This document shows positions 34,223 to 57,015 of a stretch of DNA of 64,000 nucleotides, one piece after another. Position 1 is the stretch's first letter. Every line of letters starts with the position of its first letter. The stretch is from NCBI GenBank assembly GCA_035048815.1, contig JAUCBN010000034.1, positions 15,734,737 through 15,798,736 on the forward strand, in the 5' to 3' direction. Both the position numbers and the translations under genes were made by a program. The notes under the pieces are model-generated. The model was not told the DNA's origin and did no database searches. It was given only the letters and a program-made list of their open reading frames with translations. Origin of the DNA: Abelmoschus esculentus (taxonomy: Eukaryota > Streptophyta > Magnoliopsida > Malvales > Malvaceae).

Positions 34223-35756
34223 CTATTTTTTATATCCAGGTCTGATGTTTATGTTAAAAGTTTAAAAAATTTGGAAACCATGGGAAGTTGCTGTTAAAAA
34301 GACAGTCCTGAGTGTGTTGTTGAAACCAAACGTTCAAGTGGTATATTTTCTTACTTCAAAAAGTCGTTAGCAAATTTGTTCCCCTCCGTTTTGTTTTTTC
34401 TTATAGAGTCGTTGCTCTTTGTTAATTCAAATGGTAGTTATTATGAAGGGTTTGCCGCTCGCTCATGTTCAGGTCACGAGTTCGGACTCGGATGTCGGGA
34501 ACCCGGGTCCCTTTAAAAAGGAGCAGAGGGACTTTGATATTCAAAGTTCTACAACGTTGGTTGATATTGTAATTGTTATAATCTAGCCAGTGGGTGGCTT
34601 CAGCCAATTTGATCAGCTCAGTACACATGTCAAGATGTATATACATTGGGTCACATGGGATTGGACCTGTCACCTTTGCATCGTGATCGACAGTCTTCAC
34701 CAGTGGAGTATGATCCAATTGGATACGCAGAAGCCGAAACTGGTTCTGGTTTTCCTAATGGGCCTTTTAGGGTTGTAGACAGTATTTGCTTCGCATTTCG
34801 ATTGTTTTGGGGCCAACGTGATTTTTTTAATAAGTACTATGGGGCTGAAAGACTCGGCAGCCTGTTGATTGTTACTAACATGCATAAATATTTGAGTTTC
34901 CGCCTTGTCTCTTTATCATAAAACATTCATCTCCCGTCTACAACGGGCGTTGAACACAGTTAAACATCATTAATATTGAACACCGCTGAATATTATTAAA
35001 TTAATTTATAAAAAATAAAAATTTAAAGGACTAATCACACAATTATTAATTATATATTGAGTTTATCACTCCTGTGTCCTAAAAATCGTAAGTTTAGATT
35101 ATTTGTTTTCCGTGAAAACAGTAAGTAAACTTGATCCTATCCCTATTTTATAATGTTAACTTTTTATTTAAAGATAATTTAATTTAGTGTGAAAAAAAAT
35201 ATGTATTTTAATTGAATTTTTTAAACTTATTATTGGAATTCTTGATCGGTCACTAATTTTAATCTCAATAATATATTTACCGACGTCGTTATTTTTAATC
35301 CAATTACAATTAATTTTCTGCTGAAGTGAAGTTGTGGATCAGAAAATTCCAAAACCAGGAGAAGACATGAGTAGTAAAGACCAAAGAAGGGAACGTGGGA
35401 GGGGATTTGTTTGACCGGATGTACGGACGTGTGCATTAAAAGAATAAGCCAAGATGGACTGAACTGAGGCAGCTATGATTATGAAGCTTCATGGATTTAC
35501 CGTATAAACCAGCATTAAAATTAAGCAGTATGGCTCGGGGATGAGTTCCCTTCTACTGTAACTTTCGATGATGCCTATCAATATTATTACTTCTTGTTCG
35601 GTACGAAAATGTTTGAAAACTTTGTATGTTGCTTCGGAGTAGTTTCCTCCAAACACCAAGCATCTGATTGCTTGAAAAAACTTTCTGCATTTCTATGGCT
35701 AATTCATTGAATAGAGTCTCTCCCTCTTTGCTAACAAGTGAGAACAGTAGCCAAAG
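34223..35756. other. Spacer with a possible SINE-like piece and an unexplained coding-like stretch
   Basis: At about 34432-34600 the sequence carries GAGTTCGGACTCGG, close to a Pol III B-box, preceded by a loose A-box-like stretch; a tRNA-derived SINE is possible but weak. At 34646-34780 a plus-strand frame has non-repetitive codons (SPLHRDRQSSPVEYDPIGYA and ETGSGFPNGPFRVVD) but no family I recognise. From 34960 onward the sequence is AT-rich spacer and then the TauE/SafE promoter. Confidence 0.35.
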
Positions 35757-38700
35757 ATGGCAGAAATTAAGGTTGACAGAAGATGGTTGATAAACATGGC
35801 ATGGAGAATCTTTCTGGTTCTTGTGGTGATGAGCAATGTGGGGGTAGCAGAGAGAGTATTGAAAGACAAAGGAAACCAACATGTTCCCAAAGAGACGGTT
35901 AAGACACAGGGAGTTCTTGTTAGAGTTGTCAACTTCCTCTGGCAAGGGGGGAAGTCCGGCTATGAACCTGTCTGGCCAGTAAGTCATGCACAGCTGATGA
36001 TTAATTCCTTTCAAGATTGTTGACCTTGATATATATGGATTTAATCATTGTTTGAGCAGGACATGGAGTTTGGTTGGAAAATAGTTGTGGGATCGATTGT
36101 TGGATTCCTTGGTGCAGCATTGGGTAGTGTCGGAGGCGTCGGAGGCGGTGGGATTTTTGTGCCAATGCTCTCTCTCATTATCGGCTTCGACCCAAAGTCG
36201 TCTACCGCCATTTCCAAGTGTGAGTTTCAGCTTTTATTCCTGTAGTTTAATCCCTTTTATGCATCCGCATTGCATGACTATTTCATTCTTTCCTGAAGCA
36301 TGCTTCTGTTCATGCATCGGATACTTACGCATATAAAACACGAGCATTTATGCTGATTGTTTGGTCTTTAGTACTAATCATATGCTTGTAAGTTGTTACA
36401 AGGGTTTTTATGATTGCAGGTATGATCATGGGTGCAGCTGGATCAACAGTGTATTGTAACCTGAAGCTTAGACACCCAACCCTGGAAATGCCCCTCATAG
36501 ACTATGATTTAGCATTGCTCTTCCAACCCATGCTTATGCTTGGAATCAGCATTGGAGTGGCTTTCAATGTCATGCTTGCTGATTGGACGGTCACAGTTCT
36601 GCTCATCATCCTCTTCATTGGTAATAAGAATTAACACCATTTTCGGAGTTCAAGTGTATTTGTTCCATCGTCTCTTCTATTTGTCCTAATTTGATACTAA
36701 CCTTCCTTAGTTAAGAATCAACAATGGTAATCAAATAATAAATGGAATCATTAGGCACCATTTCATCCCCTTAGTTCAGTTTCTTTATTCAAAAGAAGGC
36801 GGGCCGGTTAGCTGGAAGGGCTAAACAGTTATATGTAACATGGTTTCCTCTGATATAGAAGCATAAATTTGTCGATGCCAGGTACATCTACGAAAGCCCT
36901 ATTCAAAGGTATTGATACATGGAAGAAAGAGACGATGATGAAAAAGGTATAATTTCCCATTGTTCTTTCAGTTTTCCATGTATTGCTTCCCTTTGGCATA
37001 ACATTATTAATGAGGATTTTGATGTTCTATTTTCAGGAAGCTGCTAAGTCCGAAGTTGATGAGTCCAAACCAGCCGGTGAGTGCTGTAAACTTAACTATA
37101 AAAGCACTTTTCTTTCACAGGAACTTCAAATGAAAATTTGACATTAATCGGAAATGATTTCCATACAAACTCATGATGCTATCGGAGAAGATAAAACAAA
37201 ACAAAATGGTCTATACTTCAACTGATCATACTTCAAACAAAGTAAACTATGTTCATATTTGACCTTAGATTGGCATCTGAGTTTCAGATTTGATTCAATA
37301 GCAACTCAGTCCAATTACTTGAAACCAAACATAAGCAGTTCCTCAGTAGTTACAAACATATGCAGTTTGTAACACAAATAATATGTCAAATGAAACTATA
37401 CAAATGGATTATGCTAAACTTGAGAATTGCAGATGGAAGTGCACGGGACTATAAGCCGCTACCAAGTGGCCCTGGAAACCAGCCAGATGATGTAGTAAGT
37501 TCTAGAACAGTTCAGTTTCCGTACAACTATCGTCTTTGGTATAATTACTCACTGTTGTTATATTCAATTAAGGTACCTCTACTGCAAAACATATACTGGA
37601 AAGAGGTACTGCTGCTTGTCTATGTGTGGATCGGTTTTCTTGTTGTTCAGATTGTCAAGGTATGCTAATATTGTCCACAATGTCACAAGAACGATTTCAA
37701 TGATCTTCTATCTGTACATAGTCCACATGTTTGTTTCTGCAGGAATATCTTCCAACCTGCTCAGTCATGTATTGGGCTGTGAACTCCTTGCAGGTAAAAT
37801 CTGGAAATTCTTTCCGGAATATAGACAGATAGAAAGGAACTGATTCTTAAGGCTATTTTACAGTATGACTGATCCATGTTACTGCCTTGAAATAAAAGCT
37901 TAAGAAACGCAGGTTTACAAATAACAAAACCTAGAGTTTCTTGGGGTTAAAAGCTCTTCGACTCGATTGTTATTGTTTTGTTTTAATAGATACCCATTGC
38001 TGCCTCTGTGACACTCTTTGAAGCCGTAAGCTTATACAAAGGAACCAGGGTGATTGCATCTAAAGGAAAGGAAATCATAAATTGGAAGGTATATCAGATT
38101 CTTTTATACTGCTCTTGCGGAATTATAGCCGGTATGGTTGGCGGCCTGCTTGGACTAGGAGGTGGCTTCATCTTGGGTCCCCTCTTCCTTGAGCTAGGAA
38201 TTCCTCCTCAGGTACACGTTAGTACTACTTAATGAAAAATCAAAATATAGTATCCTGTTAGACAAATTTTCTGTGGTCTGCAAATTTCTGGTCCAAAATT
38301 TCTCTTCCGTCGTCATAGTAACCGAGTTCGACATACCACCATGCATTCTGCAGGTAGCTAGTGCAACATCAACGTTCGCTATGGCATTCTCATCCTCGAT
38401 GTCAGTCGTACAATATTATCTTCTCAGTCGTTTTCCTGTCCCATATGGTAAGTGACAATATCAGTGAAAGTTTACTAACACGATTGATTCTTTTAGCAAT
38501 TACAAAAGAAATCTAAGCATAGACCTTGTTTTTCCCCTGCAGCTGCTTATTTTGTTCTGGTAGCAACAATTGCTGCCTTCACTGGCCAGCATGTAGTCAG
38601 AAAGATTATTGCAATCCTCGGAAGAACATCGATAATCATCTTCATACTCGCTTCGACGATCTTTATCAGTTCCATCAGTTTAGGTACAACGGTTCCTTGC

Positions 38701-38859
38701 TTCCTTGAGGGCTTACAAGTTACCAGTTACCTTGCAAAGCAAGTCACTGATCCCATTTTCTTGAACATTGTTACAGGTGGAGTTGGCATTGCTGATATGG
38801 TTGAAAAGCTAGAAAATGGAGCTTACATGGGATTTGAAAACCTCTGCAAAACATCTTGA
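35757..38859 (+). CDS. Sulfite exporter TauE/SafE family protein
   Basis: Polytopic membrane transporter of the TauE/SafE fold; plant substrates are largely unproven (organosulfur or anion export is the family assumption). Twelve exons join in frame to 475 residues: 35757-35978, 36060-36219, 36420-36620, 36882-36946, 37037-37076, 37433-37494, 37573-37659, 37743-37793, 37990-38211, 38354-38447, 38543-38683, 38777-38859. An N-terminal signal or anchor helix ([17 protein letters not shown]) comes first. The two internal repeats each carry the glycine motif: [20 protein letters not shown] and [20 protein letters not shown]. Each is followed by a conserved TAISK or ATSTFAM helix. A hydrophilic loop with [14 protein letters not shown] separates them. 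Length matches Arabidopsis homologues (about 476). Confidence 0.93.
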
Positions 38860-39723
38860 GTTTGTTACTAAAATTTATGGGTTCCAGCACAGTTGTTATT
38901 TCTAGAAGTCACGTGTTCAAGCATTAATAATATAACACAGTCATTGAGTGATCAATATTATTCGAAAAAAATTTAAAAATATTAAAAATAAAATTTTAAA
39001 TTTTAATCTTATAACTCTATCAAATGGGACATTAATTAACCAAAACATTTAAAAAGTCCTTTAAAAAGACATTTTTCAAAAATACAAAATATCACACCGT
39101 TCCTCGAAGTTCGGAAAAATTAAAATAAAAAGACAGAAGAAAATTAGTGGAAGCGTGCCCCAAAATTGGGAACCCATAACCTACCAGTGGAAGCCACATA
39201 TTCTAGGCCCAGAAGAATTGTACATTACAAATATACCCTTCAAAGAATCAAGAAAGGGTCGGAATCCACTGTTATATATTGAACAATTAGGGGCATTTGA
39301 CAAAGTTCGTTTTCCCGCCCAAACCAAACAATTAGAAAATAAATAGAATAAAATTTTAATGTTTAATTTAAGTGCTCCGCCCGTGTGATAAATCTTTCCA
39401 TTCTCATTTTCTCTTTTCCGCCCTGCTTTGATCTGCTCTGCTTGCGTTTCTTTTTCAACGGTTCGATTTCGATTCTCTCCGGCTAATCTCTGGTAATTGA
39501 AGCCTTTTCTCTGTATGTTAAGTTCCTTGTTATACATTTCGTGTTCTGTACTCATCGGGGTGGTATTACTTTGCGTTCAACGATCTAGAACCCTAGGGTT
39601 TTTTCTGTATTTGGATGAAACTAAAACTTTAGTTCATATGTGTAATCGCTTAGAATTTGATAATGTCGTTTTCATGCTCACTGCTCATGTTTTTTTTTGG
39701 TGTAAGTAATTTTAGGGTTGAAA
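38860..39723 (+). other. TauE/SafE 3' flank and DDM1 promoter/leader
   Basis: 3' untranslated sequence of the transporter, AT-rich spacer, then the DDM1 leader from about 39400. A leader intron is likely at 39493-39715: CTCTG then GTAATT at the donor, and TTTTAG at the acceptor eight bases before the start codon. Confidence 0.5.
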
Positions 39724-44356
<4,633 letters not shown>

Positions 44357-45383
44357 ACTGATGAGTCATTTTGCGGTGTCTTGATTTTTGTGGTTGAGCT
44401 TAGATATAGCTCTAAAAGTAGAGCTCCCTTTTCCATTGACCTGTGGATTATTGGACTATTAGGGAGCCAATTTTGTAAATACCCGCGGTAGAACTTCAAA
44501 GTAAGAATGGGTAACGTTGGATAATTGATTACTGATCAATTTAACAACTCAAATCTTAGAATTTCAATGTGGATTATGAATCGATGTTTTCATCCGCTAA
44601 TATAATTTATGAATTCTTAAAATTTTAAACGAATTTTTACTTAAATATTGTCACCTTGTTTTTTCCCCTCAAAATATGTTACCATTCATATAATTTATCA
44701 ATTTCAAAATGCTTTTTAAGTTTTATATATTGGGTTGTCCAGGCTAGTGTGCCTTCAAATTTATTGTAACATATCATGCCCCTTCTTAGTATTCTTTGTG
44801 GTAATGTTTTTGAATGTAGGTTTACCGGCTCTCGAACCTTGGCAAATGGCAAGGCTAAGTACTAACCATTGAGGACAAGAGGAGAGTCATTGTGCTAATG
44901 TTATTATCCAATTTATCCCATTATTCTAGGCACTACCGGGTTTCCTTCAAAATGGCTCGGTATGTGGCGCATTGACCAATTAAGATGACATCAACCGTAT
45001 GATTTCGTTTCTTGTTAACGGTGAATGTGGAGGCAACGTGGCTGCTGTTTCCACCCATAGGTCCGTCGTGGCTAGTAATTGCAACGATTAATTAGTTACT
45101 ATTGCCAATTTGCGATTGGCAAATCACTTTTTATATCTACATGTGACAAGTCCTAGAAAAAATACATGAAATGCAACGAGAGTGGCATTTCGGTAGTTAT
45201 ATAGAAACACAAAAGGCAAATATAAGTGTGTTGTGCGTCACATCCACCGGCAAATAGCTCCATTTCCTATTTTGCCGCAACCCGTTTGGCTCTCTCTTTT
45301 TTCTCCGATTACGATACCTTCCGAAACCGATAACTTGGAAAAAGTAAACCTATCGAACGCAAACTTTGATAAAGCGAGCGGAC
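44357..45383. other. DDM1 3' flank and SDH1 promoter
   Basis: 3' untranslated sequence to about 44500, then spacer. The segment near 44810-44870 has an even base composition but no open frame. The SDH1 promoter and leader occupy the last few hundred bases. No other gene seen. Confidence 0.5.
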
Positions 45384-50699
<5,316 letters not shown>

Positions 50700-53600
50700 T
50701 CCGTGTTCCTTTATTCAAATGGCTGCGTGGATCCAACAATTCATCATGCAATCAACTATGGTGAACGGGGATTCAATAAAATATTCGTAAGCACAGCATG
50801 GCGGCAATATTTTTGCCATTCATCAGTCTTAGAACTTTTGTGCTTGAAAGCATTCAATAAGATTCAGTTTTGAGTCTGAATTTTGTAATTGTAATTTGTA
50901 TGTCAGCAATAAGGTTATGGTTGCTGAATTCGACCATCTTTTTTTTATACCGACTGACCTCTTTTTACTTGAATCTTTATCCCTTACATGTGGACCGACT
51001 GACTAAACGCATTTCAAAGTTCAACTCTGGAAATTGGGTCATTAACGATTGAATTCCTGTAGAATCCTTGGCAACGTTTATCCCACAGTTTTCCTACCAA
51101 TACAAGTGCACATTTATAGGGTATGTTGAAATGTTTTTTAGTTCAGTTAATCTCAATTAGTCAATTTGATGGTTCCTCCCATGGCTGTCTCTGCTGAACT
51201 TGGTGACTAAAGCACCCTCTAATTATCTCTAGCTCAATTTCATGATCTTTGCTTTCTCCTTTGCCATGTGAATTGAAAGCCTCATGAATGTAACGTTTGG
51301 ATTGAGCAGAACAGAAGAAAATAAAAGAGATCATGAAATTGAGCGGCTGACACTTGAAGAGGGTGATTTGAATAATCGAGAAATCATACAACTGTCTATT
51401 AGCCTAGAGTCTATTAGCACGTAATTTAACTCAAAGGATCATTTTTTCTAATAATGGTGTTTGAATTTTATTTAATGCGATAATATAAATATAATATATC
51501 AAAAAGAGAGATTATTTGTCAAATATCTTATACAAATATATATATATAAAAAGTAAATACTTTAATGGGATTAGTGTACCATCAAAATCCAAAATTTTTC
51601 ATGAATCTCTTAAGATTGGTTAACAAACTATCAAATGAGTAGTGATCAATCTTTGAGACCAGTGACAATAAATTAGAAAACTAACATTGTGCGTATCTTT
51701 AAACATGCAGCGAACGGTTGTTAAAATCATGTCAAACAACCCTTTAAATAAACCACAAAAGTTAATAAAAAATATGAAAAACACATGCCACAAAAATAAA
51801 AATTCTTATTAATATTTTTAATAAAGATTGATTATCGAAAATCAATATTAAGATTGGTTATTGATTGTTGACCAAAGAATAAATTCTACGTTCTAATAAA
51901 TTTCAAATTCCAATTATTATATTTAAATTTTAACCATAAAAACTTCTAATTTTAACCACAATTATAAACTAATTACTAAAATTTGAAATTCAATATCTCA
52001 TAATAAAGTTTGTGCTATAGAAACAAAACAAGGTTTCCTTTTTTATTATTTTTCTCTAAACTAAGACAATTCTTAGTCCAATTTCGGGGAGATTTTTTTT
52101 ATTATTGTTTTAAGTGGAATCCACTGAAATGTATGTGTGAACGAAATGTTTTGAATAATAAATGTTAAATTGTACAAAATATCAAACAAGTGTTTATGTT
52201 TTTAATATAAATAAATGTTTAATTTTTTAAAATATTATATAATATTACGAGAATTTAAATTTGAACCTTAAAAAATTATTAGAAAAAATAATAAATCTTA
52301 AACATAAGCTATTATAAAATAAACTATATAATTTATAAAAAGATGTGACATTGATTTTATGTGTACGATGTGTTCCAAAATATACTTCAATCAACATCTT
52401 TAATGCGATAAAAGATGTGTTCCAAAATAAACTTGGCATTTATTTGATTCCTAGTCAAAAACATCAGTCGATAATAATAATTATTTCTTAAATAATCAAG
52501 ATCGTTTATTTTTAAATAATTACTTACCTATTAATTATATGTAAAAAAATATGATAATTTATTTTAAAAAATTAAGATAAATAAATTTGATAATTTATTT
52601 TTAAATAAATTTGATTCACCTAATAATTTTTTTCATTAATACTACTATACTTTATTCACTCTTGAATAAAAAATATTTTAATTAAATATCAAGTAGTGAT
52701 ACATAATTATTTTTAAACGATTTTGTAAAATAAAATATCCCATCAACTAGATTTTAAAATAATTACTTATATTTTATTTTTTAAAATTTAGGAATAAGTC
52801 TCACATGCATTTGAAATGCATGTGCCACACTATCTCATATATAAATAATTTAAAATTACACAATAAAATAATGAGAAATCAGAAATCTAAAATTAATAGA
52901 TGAATATAAAATTTTGGAGCCTTTCAGTAGAGTTGTCAGCCTTTCAAATATTTTCATACTTACACGCCATTTTTTATCTTGCTTTATTTTTTTTTTGCAT
53001 TCAAATAAAAAATAATACGTCAAAATATAATATAATTTTAATAAAAATAAATAATATTTATCTTAAGATAAAAATATTTATAAATATATACTAAAATTTA
53101 ATTATTTTAAATTATTAAAAAAAAGTCAATATGCACAATTTATAAGAATTTTGAACTTTCACATAGGGACAATAATAATGCACGTGCCCGACGAGTACCG
53201 ACCCAAATCAACTCATTCGCGGCGGGTTTTTTAGTACTAAAATTAAATTTTGGGATAAAGTTAATGATTATTTAAAGTTTTAAAGATTAAATTCGAGTTT
53301 AAAATTTAAAATTTATAATATTTGATTTGATTCTGTATATATATATATATAATATTTTTATATATTATATTTAATATTTTTATTATTTTTTGGATATTTT
53401 GATCAAATGATATTATAATTTTTTTGTTATATAAAATCAGATCAAATCAAATAAGGTATATTAAAAATCAAAACAAAACGAATTTAAATATCTTAATTTA
53501 TTCAATGCAATCTTAAATATTAAAATTTAAAAATTTTATGTTAATAATTCTATATAATATAAAAATATTATTCATACTCGAATTCATACGTAACATCTTC

Positions 53601-54018
53601 TCGAGCTTAACTTAATCTTATTGGATGTTCATTAAAATTAAATTTCGGGGCCATCTGTCTTTATTCTTAGTAGCTACTGATATAAGGACCCATTTCTTCG
53701 TTTGGAGGGACTTTATTCAGCTCTCCTCTTGCTAGTTGCTTCTGCTGTTTTAGGTATCCTTCTTTAAAGCTCCGCTTAAACAGATTGATTGCTTTATTTC
53801 TTTGTCTCTCATTAGCTTAAGAAAAATCCAAGTTTGTAGAGCTTCTGGTTCAGGTACTCTCTCGGCCCTACAAGTTTGTACACACTCTCTTTCTCCTCTT
53901 CTTTTATGGTTTAAAAAGTGGGGGGAAATCTCACTCTTTTACTGATCTTTTCTTTTGTTGGTTGGGGGTGTAATGTTAGTGCAGTTCACGAGATCTTTCG
54001 TCTGAGTTTGACCGGAGA
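50700..54018. other. Long AT-rich spacer before the GRAS gene
   Basis: SDH1 3' flank to about 51100, a foldback listed separately, then strongly AT-rich sequence. It includes a TA run near 53335-53352 and repeat-like sequence after 53150. The GRAS leader and promoter begin near 53690, with a TC-rich stretch. No other gene recognised. Confidence 0.55.
51213..51365. repeat. Foldback with a 17-base perfect inverted arm
   Basis: GCTCAATTTCATGATCT at 51232-51248 is the exact reverse complement of 51328-51344. An outer pair CACCCTCT (51213-51220) and AGAGGGTG (51358-51365) extends the stem at matching distance, and pyrimidine/purine tracts inside it pair partly. The loop is about 80 bases. It could be an inverted duplication, an eroded MITE or a small-RNA hairpin; it matches no microRNA I know. 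Confidence 0.6.
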
Positions 54019-55842
54019 ATGGCATATATGTGTGCGGAGAGTGGAAATCTAATGGCAATCGCTCAACAAGTTATAAAGCAACAGCAGGAGCAGAAACAAG
54101 AGCAACACCATCAGCAGCAGCAGCAACAGATTCTTGGTCTCAGTCCCGGTTCTTTAAACCCTTGGACTCACCAGGGCGTTTCTAACTCGCCCAGTCTCGG
54201 GTACGGGCTTTCGGGCATGGGGTTTACCGACCTGTTTCAGGGAGAGACTGGAGAAGTGTTTCAGTTCCTTAACATGGGTCATTATACCTCGAGTGGGTTT
54301 CGGTTCCCGGATTTTGGCGGTGGTTCGGGTGGTGAGTTTGACACCGACGAGTGGATGGATTGCTTAATGAACAGTGGGGATTCGACGGATAGTTCGAATC
54401 TGCCGTCTGGTTGTGAAGCCTGGTCAAACAATGCTGATTTCGGTATTTACGGTGCCGATCCATTTAGTGCTTGCCCCAATCGTCTCCCTGTGGCGTGTGC
54501 TACGCCGTCTGATGTAAATCGGGTGATTTTCTCAGCTCAGGCAGAGAAAAATCTCTGCCATACCCTTCAACCTCAGGCTCAGCTATCTACGTGGTCCCCA
54601 TCTCCTCCACCTCCAGCTCCTCAAGTAGCCGTTAAAGAAACCAAAGCAAGCAGCCCCCCGAGCCAAATCCCACTTAGAAACCACGCCGTTGGGTTCTCTG
54701 TTGATTCTCCCGAGATCGAATCAGCTCCACCGCTTTTAAAAGCTTTACTCGACTGTGCTAGACTCGCTGACTCAGAACCTGAGCGCGCGATTAAATCACT
54801 GGAAGGACTGCGGGAATCGGTGTCAGAATCTGGAGATCCAACTGAAAGAGTGGCTTTTTACTTTACCGAAGCTCTCTATAGTAGAGTCTGTGTTCGACCG
54901 GAGAAAAGACTGAATCTGCTAGAAACGACGTCGGAGGACTTCACTCTCTCTTACAAAGTATTGAACGACGCGTGTCCTTACTCGAAATTCGCTCATCTAA
55001 CAGCAAATCAAGCGATTCTCGAAGCAACGGAGGGGGCAAGCAAGATCCACGTAGTGGACTTTGGAATTGTTCAAGGAGTTCAATGGGCTGCTCTTTTGCA
55101 AGCCTTAGCCACCAGGTCAGCCGGAAAACCCACCCGGATTCGTATTTCGGGTATACCTTCCTCGGTTTTGGGATCATCTCCGGCTCTTTCCCTTTATGCT
55201 ACAGGTAACCGTCTACGTGACTTTGCGAAGCTTCTGGATTTGAATTTCGAATTCGAACCTATTCTAACTCCGATTAAGAAACTCAACGAGTCTTGTTTCC
55301 GGGTTGACGACGATGAGGTACTGGCTGTAAATTTCATGCTTCAATTGTATAATTTGTTAGATGCTACTCCGGCCACTGTTGAAGAAGCTCTCCGTTTGGC
55401 TAAATCTTTAAACCCCAAAATCGTGACATTGGGTGAGTACGAAGCGAGTTTAAATCGAGTTGGGTTCCCCAACCGGTTCAAAAATGCTTTACAATACTAC
55501 ACGGCAGTGTTCGAATCATTGGAACCGAACTTGCCTCGTGAATCACCGGAGCGAATACTTGTTGAGAGACTGTTACTGGGTCGGAAAATAGCGGGGATTA
55601 TCGGGCCAGACGAATCCGAAAGCCAGCGAGAGCGGATGGAAGATAAAGATCAATGGAAGGTTTTAATGGAAAGTGCTGGTTTTGAAACGGTAACCCTTAG
55701 CCACTATGCGATAAGTCAAGCCAAAATTCTTCTGTGGAATTATAATTACAGCTCCTCGTATTCACTAACCGAGTCCCAACCTGGATTTCTGTCATTATCT
55801 TGGAAAGAGGTGCCTCTACTGACAGTTTCGTCCTGGCGTTGA
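54019..55842 (+). CDS. SCL4: GRAS transcription factor, SCARECROW-LIKE 4/7 type
   Basis: Intronless, 607 residues. The N-terminus [20 protein letters not shown], a Gln/His run, then GYGLSGMGF and a [18 protein letters not shown] segment are the SCL4/SCL7 signature. The GRAS domain fills the C-terminal two thirds. It starts with leucine-heptad I ([20 protein letters not shown]), then VHIID as [20 protein letters not shown] and leucine-heptad II around [25 protein letters not shown]-like ([35 protein letters not shown]) and SAW ([34 protein letters not shown]) motifs end it. It is a nuclear regulator; SCL7-type genes are linked to osmotic and salt stress. Next to SDH1, as At5g66770 is in Arabidopsis. 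Confidence 0.95.
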   Translation: MAYMCAESGNLMAIAQQVIKQQQEQKQEQHHQQQQQQILGLSPGSLNPWTHQGVSNSPSLGYGLSGMGFTDLFQGETGEVFQFLNMGHYTSSGFRFPDFGGGSGGEFDTDEWMDCLMNSGDSTDSSNLPSGCEAWSNNADFGIYGADPFSACPNRLPVACATPSDVNRVIFSAQAEKNLCHTLQPQAQLSTWSPSPPPPAPQVAVKETKASSPPSQIPLRNHAVGFSVDSPEIESAPPLLKALLDCARLADSEPERAIKSLEGLRESVSESGDPTERVAFYFTEALYSRVCVRPEKRLNLLETTSEDFTLSYKVLNDACPYSKFAHLTANQAILEATEGASKIHVVDFGIVQGVQWAALLQALATRSAGKPTRIRISGIPSSVLGSSPALSLYATGNRLRDFAKLLDLNFEFEPILTPIKKLNESCFRVDDDEVLAVNFMLQLYNLLDATPATVEEALRLAKSLNPKIVTLGEYEASLNRVGFPNRFKNALQYYTAVFESLEPNLPRESPERILVERLLLGRKIAGIIGPDESESQRERMEDKDQWKVLMESAGFETVTLSHYAISQAKILLWNYNYSSSYSLTESQPGFLSLSWKEVPLLTVSSWR

Positions 55843-56590
55843 CGATGATATCTGGTGATCCTAGGCCATCAATGTTGTGAATTTTTCCACCTGGTAATTT
55901 TTTTAACAGTTTGAAACTTTCATCATGACACAAATTGTACTATAATGGGATATGAACTGTCAGCATGTCACGGTGCAGTTGGGTGGTCGTTTACACTGGA
56001 ACTCTGATTTAGCGTAAAATGATGTTGCAGCATTATCTTTTACTCTCTCCTTTGAAATCAATCTTTCAACCCTTTATCTTGCACCTGTCTTACAAGTCTG
56101 CATCTTTTTCCTTGGTTGTCTTATTTGGAGGGAGAAAGGAGTTGGGTTTGCATGTGGGGTGGTTGCTGCCACTGCCCTCCCTGCCTAATCTTACTTTTCT
56201 TTCTCGGTTTCTGGGCTTTTTAGCTATAAACAAGAGCCGTTGGTTACAAATTCAATGGGTGTCATTTTCATCCTGATGGAACCCAAATCTTAAACCTCTT
56301 TTTATCATGCTGGATTGAATTAAACATGAGATCTTATCCTGTGATTGCGGAGGCATTATCTCTATTTAATCTTATTTTTAATGAAAGATGATATGAAAAT
56401 CATTTCCCCATAATTACAATTCTGCAAACCAATAACTTGAATTACCAGAAGGGAAAATTTCCCTCTACTTTCTAGTCAATCAAACAAGCGTTTCAGCGGT
56501 AGTGTTTTACCCTATAAACAGATCCGAAAAAAACCCTTCACCCATCTTTTGATGATGGGTTGAATTTGTTGGTGGCAGCAACTAAAATCT
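55843..56590. other. GRAS gene 3' flank
   Basis: 3' untranslated sequence and spacer. A frame at 56019-56276 has no recognisable domain. Confidence 0.5.
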
Positions 56591-56639
56591 CTAAAGGGAT
56601 GCTTTTGCTCTTGTTGAGCTATTTTCTACAAGTCATGAC

Positions 56640-57015
56640 CATTCCTATCTGAACTGGGTTTTTATATTTGGAATGCCTCTCCGAAAAGTGGACATAGTTG
56701 GGCTTGGAGGAGTTGTTGAAATTTAGGGATGATCTAGCACATGTTGGTGGAATGCAGAATGGTTTCAAGGCTGGGAAGTTCGGAGGCACAAACAGAAAAG
56801 GGTGTCCTGGTACATGATTGGTTGGGGTGGTCTCTCTATTCCAAGACAGGTCCCCAATGAACAGCAGGCTGGCGAGTTGGGTCTGCCATGTTTGATCCAC
56901 TGTGTGGCTTGTGTGGTAGTGAGGTGGAGATTAGGGACCATCTCTTTGCTGACTGTAGTTTTTCAAGCCAGGTTTGGAAGGCATTGCTGCAGACTTGTCA
57001 TTTTACCAGGTAACT
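56640..57015 (+). mobile_element. LINE relic, zinc-binding region of reverse transcriptase
   Basis: Read across frame shifts, 56850-57010 gives NSRLASWVCHV, then LCGLCGSEVEIRDHLFADCS and FSSQVWKALLQTC. This is the zf-RVT signature (C-x2-C, then H and C in the RDHLF-x2-C block) found at the C-terminal end of plant non-LTR retrotransposon polyproteins. Frame breaks and stops show it is dead. No reverse transcriptase core or poly-A tail is seen, so it is a 3' fragment. The upstream limit is uncertain. Confidence 0.75.

Noticed and set aside
51161..51391. 76-codon minus-strand frame
   Set aside because: It runs through the foldback and lacks any recognisable domain.
54269..55208. Short frames on both strands within the GRAS gene
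   Set aside because: Alternate-frame shadows of the single-exon SCL4/7 coding sequence.
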